59,824 bases of DNA. It comes from Trachelipus rathkii (Eukaryota; Arthropoda; Malacostraca; Isopoda; Trachelipodidae). Shown here in pieces: positions 49,873 to 59,824 of the stretch. Position numbers and translations under genes: made by a program. The notes under the pieces were generated by a model. It saw only the letters and a list, made by a program, of their open reading frames with translations, did not search any database and was not told the DNA's origin. Position 1 is the stretch's first letter; each line of letters opens with the position of its first letter. The stretch covers positions 1 through 59,824 of the forward strand of contig JABUQX010021035.1 of the NCBI GenBank assembly GCA_015478945.1, given 5' to 3'.

Positions 49873-50940
49873 TCATCGCGTCTGCCGCGAAGCTTTCGGA
49901 AATCTAGGGATACCGAAATTCCGGCATCGCAGAGAATCATATTTTCTAATTAATTTTTCCCTCCATATCGTATGTTTGAAATTCTTGCAGGAACCCAAAT
50001 GGAAATTGCAATATCCCACCAAGATATACAGAGCGTAAAATGCCAAGTCCCCGATATTCAAAACGCGATACAAAAGAGGGGCGCCCGCCACAGCCGTCGA
50101 CGCCGATTCTTCCGTATACGTTATAAATAATTCGTTGAATGACGAATACAGCCATATTTTTTGGACGTCCAAAGGAACGGGGGCTCCCGAGTTTATTATA
50201 TTCCCTCTCTCCTCGTAATAAAAGGGATATTTCGAACGATCGTCTTTGAAAGAGTACGGCGTCGAGAAAAAGCGTCTGGCGCAATGTTCCTTAAACGTGG
50301 CCGATTCGTTTTTTACCCTCTCCGGAAAAAACAACCGCTCGAATCTTAGTGTGGGCGTCGGCGGCTGCGGGTTAGGTACGTAAGAAGTTTTATTAATTTT
50401 TTCCCTAACCATCAACATAGTCGCTATGGAGCGGGATTTGAGAAAATTTATCGCGTCGAACCCGTAGTGCTTTTGCACGCGCTTCGGAATGTCGGTTTCG
50501 TATACGTTCAGCATCAAACTGTGAGGGGGCGGCGGAGGCAATCCGATATCGAAACCCATAACGACGCGCAACTTTTCGTTATACTCTTTCGCGCTCTCCA
50601 TTACTCGCGATTTCGCTTTCTCGTCGTCGGCTATCGTATGCGAGATGAGTTTTTGCGATAACGTCGATCCGATGTTGTACCTATTTTGCGAAGACACGTG
50701 GCGCGTTAGCTTGTTCAATTGAACGACGTTGAAACCGAGAAGGCTTAAAACGTGCGTCGGCAGTCCCAAAACGTGAGGGAAACGTTGCCTCAGGTGTGAC
50801 GAGCCCTGTTCTCCGGTCTTATCGTCGAGCGAAGCGTGCTCGGACTTGGCTTTGCTATCGATATAGAAGGGCAAGCCGAAGACCGAATCTATCGCCAATT
50901 TAACGGTAATGCCATTCACGTCCGACCATCGGCAAAAATA
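49873..50940 (-). CDS. N-terminal part of the same gene (5' end not seen), unknown domain
   Basis: The frame is open from the TAG at 50,941-50,943 to TGA 49,873-49,875. No ATG occurs until about 107 residues after the GTG at 50,919, and RWSDV just upstream still looks coding. The real start has therefore probably been lost where clean sequence ends near 50,945. Visible features: a PPPPP run after GFDIGL, a second Pro-rich stretch (PNPQPPTP), a Phe/Tyr-rich middle, and a hydrophobic segment AFYALYILVGY near the end that could be a membrane or buried helix. If zinc binding downstream is real, this would be the pro- or N-domain. No family recognised. Degraded inverted sequence at about 21.3 kb matches its 50.08-kb region. 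Confidence 0.65.
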   Translation of the reverse strand, partial: YFCRWSDVNGITVKLAIDSVFGLPFYIDSKAKSEHASLDDKTGEQGSSHLRQRFPHVLGLPTHVLSLLGFNVVQLNKLTRHVSSQNRYNIGSTLSQKLISHTIADDEKAKSRVMESAKEYNEKLRVVMGFDIGLPPPPPHSLMLNVYETDIPKRVQKHYGFDAINFLKSRSIATMLMVREKINKTSYVPNPQPPTPTLRFERLFFPERVKNESATFKEHCARRFFSTPYSFKDDRSKYPFYYEERGNIINSGAPVPLDVQKIWLYSSFNELFITYTEESASTAVAGAPLLYRVLNIGDLAFYALYILVGYCNFHLGSCKNFKHTIWREKLIRKYDSLRCRNFGIPRFPKASRQTR

Positions 50941-50945
50941 CTACT

Positions 50946-53900
50946 TATTATTCATCGCACTTGGTAACTGTCTTGGTTTATTTATTCTAATTTCCGTTTT
51001 TAAATTCAATCTATCCTTAGACCGTTATTCTGATTACATATTTATATAATTCAACTTTACATTTGGCAAATTACTCTTCGTACTTTCTAATACCTGGATT
51101 TTTCCGTAGGTCTACTACATTACTCGAGTAATAAATTATAAACTTTTTGAGCGCACAACTCAACTCACTTATCATTATAGATTCGGCTTGAGTAAGTGAT
51201 TGCCTCTGGAGTTTTATTGAATTTTTAACCCTATTTTTGGTGAGCGTCTCTTATAATCTTATATCTATACTATCTATATCTATTATCTCTAATATATCTT
51301 TCATCTCATTACTATTATCTTTATTATCTTTATTACTCTATCTATTCTTATCTTATCTATTTATCTATTTTTTACTTATCTTCTACTTCTTCATATTTTC
51401 ATATTTACTAATATATTCTATATATATATATTAATATATTAATCTCTCTACTATACATATATTTATATATATCTTACTGTATATTATGGGGAGGACATAA
51501 CCGTTTTTCCCCTTTAACTTTTGCTACTATATTTCTAACAACAGTTTATTATACCGCAGTCTTAAGCCTTAGTCCTACTCTTCTTTTACGCGTGAGCCTG
51601 AGTACCTCATCATCACTGTATTACCTTTGCGTCTACTTATTGCCTCGTTTATTATTTATTTAGTGGTATGGTACTGCTTGTACGGCTCCGCGCGGTATGA
51701 TAGTTCTTCGGATGAGGCTGAGACAATTTGGTAGCTAGGCGTACCTACGCAATCTGTCAGGGCCAACGTGTTGTATCTTGATTTCTACCGCTGCTTCAGG
51801 CATAGTTTTGTATTTTATTACGTTGGAGAAAGCAATACATTTTAGCCATACTTATAATTTCACGAGATTTTTCAAGGTACCTAACATTTCTAATGAAATA
51901 CGCAATCTATATTCTTACAGGATGTAGAGGACAATTTTCGGTTCAGTCAAATAAATGAAATTTCTGTTTATTATACAAACCTTATACTTGACTGACAATC
52001 CAGATATAAGTCCTGAGCAGACTCCGATAATAGCTCGACCTCGAACACTGGTTAGGACTCCATCAACATAATCTTTTTCCGATTTTATGAGTATGTGTAT
52101 TGAGATTTCTGTGCCCACTATAGTAGGATAATTGGCGGTATATCCCTGTATCTTCATATTTATTGCATCTTGATTATTAATCTATGTTTTTTAAAATCAC
52201 TATGTTTTTGACTCTTCTGTTTTTATAATTCTGATTCTGTTTGAATAAGTTCTTTTTTATACTCATTTTTTCTTTCTTACTGCCAACTTTGGATTGTTTT
52301 ATTTCAGCTCCTCAGGACACATAGTACAAGTACATCTTAAAGAGCAAAATAAGAGTATATTGATTTTACATCCACCCCCTAATTGTAGTGAGATACTCTC
52401 ATCTTTCGTACTTTACTAATTTCAACAAGTGCGAAAAAATGATTTTATTTATTAAATCTATTTACACAATTTAGCAAAATATCAAACAATAGAATCAAGC
52501 GTTTATCATAATAAAAATTGTTTTAAATAGGTAATCATTTATAAATTATATAACTCTATATACTATATATTTATATTATATTAATATCTTCTCTATTACT
52601 AACCATCTCTCTTATATTATACTATATATTATTTATCTTTCTTATATTATCATCCTATATATATTATATATTAATATCATTACTTTATTATTAATATATC
52701 TTTATATATATATCTAGTATATTTGTATAATATATATTATATACTATGTATAATATATCTCTCTTATATATCTATATATTCTTATCTATATATATATTCT
52801 AGGTAAAATATATAATATATAATTTTTTATCTCTTCAGTCTCTTTCTTATTCTTTCTATCTATCTTACATATATATCAGGCTGCCTTATTTCTAAGTCAC
52901 ATAACATTTATGTCGTGCCTAAGTTGTCGTTGTTCTTTTTCTTATTTATTTCAGTCATTACCGGTGTTTAACTTAAGAGTAGAGTCTTTTTTGCCGTTGA
53001 TATGATTTTTTCGTTGTGAGTACGACACTTACAATTATAAGTATAATAATAATATACTAGTACTTCTTGCCGTTTTCATATCCTTCCGGCTACGTGTACT
53101 TCTTTGTTCCCAGCCGTCATAATGTAGTTATGCTCGATTATTGATCACTTTATATCGATAACTAATATAATCTGATCTTTCTCATTTTTTTTACTATATA
53201 TTTTCATCGTGAGGGAGAGGGTAGACGAGAGAGAGATATAACTTTGGTTTTTTCGGATTTTTGATGTTTATTGATAAAATCGTAGAATGTATGAGAGGTA
53301 TGTATCTGAGTAGATACAAAGGTTCACGCTATACGATTGGTTCGTCACGACTATCGTGTAATTTTACTGATCATATAAATTTATCGTATATTATAATTAG
53401 AGTTCTTTTTAACTACGTTGAGCCTAATTGCGACGTAAGTAATATATATAATGTTCCAACTAGATATAGTAATATTAAAGATATATATATGACTCGCTCT
53501 GAGCTGCGCGTAGAGGTTAAGACCGCAGAGAGCGATGACGCGATAGCCAGCGTAACGATGCTACGTCGAGACTGACGCGGGAAGATAGTGAACCATGACA
53601 TAATAACAAGTACACACTCTAATTACTAGGTATATTCTACTCTAAGTACACCTGCATATCTATACTAAACTACCTCCTTTCCCCAGATTAATTAATTTAT
53701 AATATAATAATCTTATATTATAATTCTATTAATCTCTGCTTTTCTATTATTATCTATACTATCTATATCTTCTATATTACATATCTAATTCAATATATAT
53801 ATTATAATAGTATATATATAATGGATCTCCTACTACTACCTATATTACTATATCTATCACTATCATATATCTCATCACCACTCATTATGTAAATCTATTT

Positions 53901-56447
53901 CTATATAATATTATGCATTATCCTGTTACATAATCTTTTTACTCATCTTTCCTTTTTACTGCATTCACCGGTCGTATATTTTTTATTTTTGTTTTTTTTG
54001 TTTTTGGTTATTTTTGTTTTTAGCGTTTTGGTAGCTCATCAATTTATTGTTCCTTTCTCTTTATTCTCACCGTTTACCTCCCGTATTTTTTTATGGCCAC
54101 TTATATTACTCAGCTTTCTACCCTATATATTACCATACATCCCTTTATTTAGCTCATCATCTACTTTTCCCTACACTTCACTTATATTGCACTACCCTCC
54201 TCATATATTATATATTATTATAAATATAGTTCTATTCTTCTCTTATTACTACTCTATATAGTTGTATATACTTCTTATATTATATATCTTATCTACTCAA
54301 TAATTTATATTATCATCGTATATATCTCTATATTATATCTCATATTATATTATCTCTATATATTATATATCTTTACTTATTATTATATCATATCTCTTCT
54401 CTTACTATCTTTTCTTTCTCTATACTCTAATTAGGGTGATCATCTCTTACTAATATAGAGGCCCCCTTGATATAATCTATATAATACATCTAATAGTATG
54501 AATTAATTCTCTTATCTCTATATATATATTTATATTATATTATATTTATATTATATAATATCTATATTCTATTAATATTTCATATATATATTATCTATAA
54601 TATATATTATATTCTATATTTCATATCTTAGTTACTTAGTATATATATATGTACACTTATTTTCTTGAGTTTATAGCCTGAGACTATAACGTTTATTTCT
54701 TTCATCTACTATATTCTCTATATCTTATTGTATATTATTATTACTCTATTATATAATATATTAATATCACGTACAGATGACTATAATTATTATTCTTCTA
54801 TATTTCTCTCTATATATTATATATTATTACATATATAACTCTTATTATATATATTCATACTATATATATAAAAAATATCCATATATTACTATATATGTAT
54901 CTTACAGTATATATATAATTTAATAATTCTATCTATTATATTATACTATTATATCTCTTATTCAATATAATATCTATTCACTCATAATATATCTATTATA
55001 TCTATAATTCTATATCTTAATCTATATCTATATTATAGTTTTTCTATCTTATCCCTCTTAGTATACTCTATATCTTTAACTATATTAGTTCCCCGGTATC
55101 TCATTATTAATATAGTATCGTATTAATATCTATATATATATCTATTCTATATTAATATATTACTTTAATCATTTATTCTATTTTTTTATTTTTATTGTTT
55201 TGTTATTCCGCGTTTAATGGTTCCATATATGAGAGTACTTTTTATATTTATCGCTTATTCCTTACTCCTCCTTTAGTACCTCCAATATATTATTCCACAT
55301 ACTTGCGGAGTTTATCTATCTTATATCTCTTTCCATCTTTATCATCTTATCTATTATCTTCTATATTTTTCTCTTTCTCTCTCTTCCTTCATTATTATTA
55401 TACTATTTATATATATGTATATATACTATCTAATATTATTATTAGTATTATATTCTCTATTCTCTTTATATTTAACTATATATACCAATATTATATATAC
55501 TAATTATTATATATGATTCTATCTCTATCTTTATTTCTATCTCATATACCACACTCATCTTCTCTCTCTCTCTCTTCTCTCTCTTAACTTATTGCACTAC
55601 TCTTATCATTCTTATCGCATTGATTTTCACAAATTATCTATATGGCTCATCAACATAGTCTCTTTAACGTGAACGTTTCATCATACTTTGCACTTACCTA
55701 GATTTACCAATTGAGACGACTTAAATGCTGTCAGTACAAGCATATGTTAATTATATCACAACAGGCTACTAGCGACTTCTTTTTGAGAAGACTCTTATTC
55801 TCAACTGAACATAATATTATAGCTATTTTCCCTCCGACGCTTTCCTTTATTTTACAATTCACTGGTTTTCAAACATTTGTTTCAACTCTAGACCCGGCTT
55901 ATCTATATATAACTCTCGATAAATTGCGATAAGTGTACTAGAGCAGGGATAGGGACATATATGGAGTTTTGCATATATCTACAGTGTCCTGGAATGTATC
56001 TATATATTATAGTTAATTTATCAGTATATCTAATTAACTGTTGTACTTATTTATCTATATGTATATATATCTATAATATATTATAGTATAATATTATATA
56101 TATATATATTCTATAGTATATAATTATATATATCTATTAATATATATTAATATATTATATTATAATAATCTTATTATATAGTATTATATATTATAATATT
56201 CTTTGATATATATATATACATATATATAATATAATATATATATATATATTATTGATATATATTATATATATTTAAATAATATAATTAATATAGGTATTTA
56301 TATATATATTATATATTATATATATATATAATATATCTATTAGTATATATTATATATATATTATTTATATATAATAATAATATATAATATATTATTATAT
56401 TATATACTGTATAAATATTATAATATATATATATATTATTATTATAA

Positions 56448-56492
<45 letters not shown>

Positions 56493-56494
56493 TA

Positions 56495-56526
<32 letters not shown>

Positions 56527-56917
56527 TATATTATAATATTATATATATATAATATATATTTTTACTATATATATTATATATATCTATTATATATATATTA
56601 TATATATCTATATATATATTATATATTATCGGTATATATATATATATATATTATATTAGTATATATTATTATATATGATATATTATATATATATTATATA
56701 TATATATGACTTATATTATATATAGTATTTATAATATATTTATATGTATATTAGTATTATATACTAGATTTTAGTGGTGGTGAATAACAACGATAGGATT
56801 GCTGGATAACTTGGATGGCGATAGATAATGGAATAGCATAAGGTGTGTTATATATATATTAGCTATAATATATGTATATATATATATTATATATATATTT
56901 TATATATTATATATATA

Positions 56918-56957
<40 letters not shown>

Positions 56958-56958
56958 T

Positions 56959-56990
<32 letters not shown>

Positions 56991-57240
56991 CTATATATAT
57001 ATATTATATATATAATTATATATATATATTATATATATATATATATATATTAATATATTATGTAGTATATATATTATATAATTTTTGTATTAAAATTTGT
57101 AATATGCAATATTATCAACTATATTATATACTATATATTATGATATTTATTATTATTTTATATATTATTATAGATATGTATAATTATATATATATATATA
57201 TACCTATTATTATATCTATATATATATATTATATTTTATA
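50946..57240. other. AT-rich low-complexity stretch, no supportable gene
   Basis: From 51.2 kb TA and TCT/TAT runs dominate, interrupted by short balanced blocks (51.5-52.4, 52.9-53.6, 55.6-56.0 kb). No frame carries a motif, and long open frames here are Ile/Tyr/Leu/Ser-rich by-products of the repeats. Confidence 0.5.
56040..57240. repeat. about 1.2 kb of nearly pure TA dinucleotide repeat
   Basis: TA/AT alternates almost continuously, broken by a non-repetitive insert near 56,765-56,850. The length is likely unreliable because polymerases and assemblers slip on such tracts. Confidence 0.85.
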
Positions 57241-57354
57241 GAAGCAAAGCAGAACGAGACGAATTTATTTGGTAGAAACGTTTTGGGTCACCTTGAATCA
57301 TCATCAGTCTATAAATAGCTAATTACTCAGCATGACAATATCAATTAAATAATA

Positions 57355-57602
57355 TATAAATAATAATAATAATAATAATAATTAATAATAATCTAATATT
57401 AATAATTTTAAATAAGGATAAATAAAATAGAATAATATAATATATTATAGTAGAAATGAATAATAATAAAGAAAAAATTTAAGTGATACATAATGTTAAT
57501 TTTAATAATGTTTTTTATTATTGAAGAATAATATTATTATAATGATATGTAAATAATAATAATAATATATATATATAATAATAGAATAATAATAATATAA
57601 TA

Positions 57603-57633
<31 letters not shown>

Positions 57634-57675
57634 ATAATAATAATATATATAATAATAATAATAATAATAATACTG
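57355..57675. repeat. (AAT)n microsatellite region
   Basis: AAT triplets, with good runs at about 57,361-57,380 and 57,609-57,671, are interrupted by TA runs. No gene. Confidence 0.75.
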
Positions 57676-58320
57676 GTTTTCAAATTATGAATAAATTGAA
57701 TAAATGAGGGTTTGAATTATAGTACCAAATAAAACTTTAAGTATATAAAAATTATATATAAATCATATAAAAATAAATTAAAGAAAATCATAAAATAATA
57801 ACAAGAACAGTAGGGGTGTAAAACGTATTTCGACTTGTTGTTTCCTTCGTTCGTTAAAAATAAAATAATGAGAAGAAACTTTAGAAGATTCTATTGCCGT
57901 TTCGCAATTTGTTTCAATTTATCGTTACAGACTATCAATATAGGAGGAAATAGGTGAATTTTTTCGTGCTAACATTTAAGATCTATAGTGATTGCCTTCG
58001 AGTTACAGAAGGTATCTTCAAAGATAAGTTTAGTTCTGAAACAGTTTTCTATTAAACTCAAGTAGACTCAATTTTGGGGTTAGTAGTATAGAATAGAGTA
58101 ATGGCCTCGGTATAAATGTAGAGATGAAATTGCAAGATTTATTTGAGGGATAAGCTGTTAAAAGTTGAGACTCGTTAGAGTATACTTCTTCTTCATATAG
58201 ACAGACGTAGTAAACTGTTTAGCTTGTTTGGCAATGAGAGTACATCCAAGAAAGTTATAATAAACAAACCCCTCAAATAAAATCCAAAAATACTTAACGA
58301 ATAATTTACTTGATACAGTA
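57676..58320. other. non-repetitive stretch without a gene
   Basis: Sequence is cleaner than at 51-57 kb and AT-rich, with no motif-bearing frame. It would be the 3' flank of the reverse-transcriptase fragment if that element is real. Confidence 0.4.
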
Positions 58321-58324
58321 AACT

Positions 58325-58450
58325 TCAACAATTTTTGGTAAAAGAATTAGGATTCAGATGGCCCTTCCAATATGCATTCTCGAAGGTGTTCATAAAGATG
58401 TCAGCAAAGTAAGGCCCAGGGGAAACCCCAATAGTAGTAAGGGGACCCGG
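58325..58450 (-). pseudogene. decayed reverse-transcriptase fragment, Penelope-like element candidate
   Basis: The minus strand encodes GVSPGPYFADIFMNTFE. Adjacent frames give GFPLGL over the same bases, so one or two small indels separate a G-x-P-L-G-P block from ADIFMN. Penelope-like and related reverse transcriptases carry G-S-P-L-G-P followed by a Leu/Ala-Asn/Asp-x-Phe block and a Glu. The catalytic YVDD block is not visible downstream, so this is a fragment. The assignment rests on one motif. Confidence 0.4.
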
Positions 58451-58462
58451 ATCGACAGACGG

Positions 58463-58535
58463 CAGATGTTGCAATGTTGCATGCAATGTTGCAGAATGTT
58501 GAAAATAGTGCAACATTTTGCAACCATTTTGTCAA
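58463..58535. repeat. GTTGCAATGTTGC-type short repeats with inverted copies
   Basis: GCAATGTTGC occurs three times in close succession (near 58,470-58,493), and the related GCAACATTTTGCAAC follows near 58,510-58,524, so the stretch can fold on itself. Confidence 0.6.
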
Positions 58536-58660
58536 CATTGATATTTTGGCGTATTAGAACGTTTTTTTGGATACATTATGTGTTTTCGAGGTAGTACAGG
58601 TTTTACGGGGTACGAAGGATTGGCCCAACCCCAAGGCTTGATCACAGCACGACCGCCCAG

Positions 58661-58707
58661 ACCGCACCGCACCGACGCACCGCACCGACGCACGCACCGA
58701 CGACCGA
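58661..58707. repeat. GC-rich GCACCGAC-type tandem repeat
   Basis: ACCGCACCGACGC-like units follow each other several times. The strong GC content contrasts with the AT-rich surroundings. Confidence 0.65.
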
Positions 58708-58789
58708 TCCCCAGACAGTTCCGTTGTGCCCTTGCATTTCGAGTCTGATTGATCAAAGTCATGGAGATGTCCTCTTCATAAGGCTGCAT

Positions 58790-59824
58790 CGAACGAATGG
58801 AGAGAGTTTTGTTGTTTTAAATCCGCGCTGGTTTGACCTCTTTGAACGTATGAGATCAGAAGCTTATACCTCCAACAACGACCTTTTTAATGCTTGGCTC
58901 TTCTGTTCTCCAGACAGTATATGGAGTATGGAAGTGCTGTGTTGAAGATATATCATGATCGTAGTAGTGCTATGGTTGGTAATATACTACTGAAAAGAGA
59001 GACTGGCATTGAGAGTTGACAAGGCAAGCGTGAGACGTTAAGGGTTTTTGTGAGGGTTACTTAGAGTATCTCGCTAATAAATCATTTAGAATAGAGATGC
59101 AGACGTTTGTGCATAATGTATATGAATCATTGCGTTTGCGCATACATCTTCTATCTTTGTTTAGCCGTTCATCACCGAAGAAACATTAAATTACGGTTTA
59201 TTAAAAAGTGACTCTTCCAGTACTGACCGAATTGAACTCGAAATACATTTGGCAGGTAATTGGATTACAGATTGGGCTCGCTCAATGGGATAATCTTACA
59301 ACATTGGTCGTATATATAGTAAATGGATCTTTATGCATAGAAAAATTTGGAATTAGCTCTATCCATGAATTAAATTGTTTAAAATTTGGAAATTTTATAG
59401 CAATTTAAGAATATTAATAATATTTATATATATAATATATATAATTATTATTAGGATATATATATTTTATATACTATTATATATATTAATGTATAAGAAG
59501 TATTATATATTTATTATAGTATATTATATATAATAGATATATAAATGAGAGAGAGAGGTAAATGCTAACTCATACAATGCTAATATCCTCTTACACAACC
59601 ATATTCCACACCCTTTTACTTAAATAAAATGAGTCTTGGATGAAGGATGGGTATCCAGGGAGTGGTTGTGGAGAGCCTATAAGTCAACTCATTCACAAAT
59701 TGATGAGTTGAGTACTGAGGTCGTATAATTAAACCAGGAAAAGTGCATAACAATAAAAATTAGAAATCTACTTAAGTTTATATAACAATAATGAAAAAAG
59801 AATGAAGAACAGCTACTTTAGACA
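58790..59824. other. right end without a recognisable gene
   Basis: Balanced to AT-rich sequence with a TA block near 59,410-59,540. No open frame carries a motif. Confidence 0.4.

Noticed and set aside
56843..57241. 132-codon Ile/Tyr open frame
   Set aside because: A translation of the TA repeat.
57270..57312. Hammerhead-ribozyme-like motif on the minus strand (CTGATGA followed by AAACG)
   Set aside because: The core needs GAAA after stem II; here it reads CAAAAC and no stem II can be paired. It is noted only because Penelope-like elements often carry hammerheads.
1..59824. tRNA, rRNA, CRISPR array, bacterial insertion sequence
   Set aside because: I saw no cloverleaf, ribosomal signature, regularly spaced repeat-spacer array or transposase motif.

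Overview
The window looks like part of a large double-stranded DNA virus genome, or a virus-derived insertion, from an invertebrate. It is assembled with very uneven quality and includes a large fold-back. Only about a quarter of it reads as clean coding sequence. The clean genes are intronless and tightly packed. They have AT-rich gaps, eukaryote-style TATA and AATAAA signals, and long in-frame amino-acid runs (Ser, Asp/Glu, Gln, Asn-Ala/Asp-Ala). Two helicases support a large-DNA-virus reading: a Pif1-like SF1 helicase running off the left edge and a Strawberry-notch-like SF2 helicase. I cannot place the virus family from the sequence alone.

Layout: (1) 1-7,616 is clean. It holds the 5' part of the Pif1-like helicase (minus), a charged low-complexity protein (plus), the Strawberry-notch-like helicase (plus, split by one frameshift), a possible small ORF, a one-pass membrane protein (minus), and the 3' end of a broken Cys-rich gene (minus). 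(2) 7,617 to about 19,900 has no credible gene, and base composition drifts in blocks. (3) About 19,900-27,200 has no intact gene but carries degraded inverted copies of genes from 47-51 kb. (4) 27,230-30,060 is clean: a leucine-rich-repeat-like gene with two Cys pairs and a 366-bp fold-back element. (5) 30,060-46,880 has no intact gene. 38,171 to about 40,960 is a degraded inverted copy of the fold-back element and the LRR-like gene. (6) 46,880-47,575 and 48,770-50,945 are clean: an unknown basic protein, and a poly-Gln gene interrupted by one in-frame TGA that carries a gluzincin-like HEXXH-X19-EXXSD signature. (7) 50,950-57,240 is AT-rich and ends in almost pure TA. (8) 57,240-59,824 has (AAT)n, short GC-rich repeats and a decayed reverse-transcriptase fragment resembling Penelope-like elements, so host-type sequence may begin here.

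The most important observation is the fold-back. Clean sequence at 28.4-30.05 kb reappears, reverse-complemented and riddled with insertions and substitutions, at 38.2-40.96 kb. Clean sequence at 47.3-50.1 kb reappears the same way at 21.3-24.7 kb. These pairs share an approximate axis at 34-36 kb. One 100-nt stretch inside this is exact (21,913-22,012 against 49,628-49,727), with an abrupt drop to noisy similarity at both ends. I think an unpolished long-read fold-back with short-read-corrected islands is the best explanation. A real inverted duplication with reciprocal decay is the biological alternative.

How the genes work together can only be sketched. The two helicases point to viral DNA replication, recombination or transcription. 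The remaining proteins are unassigned.
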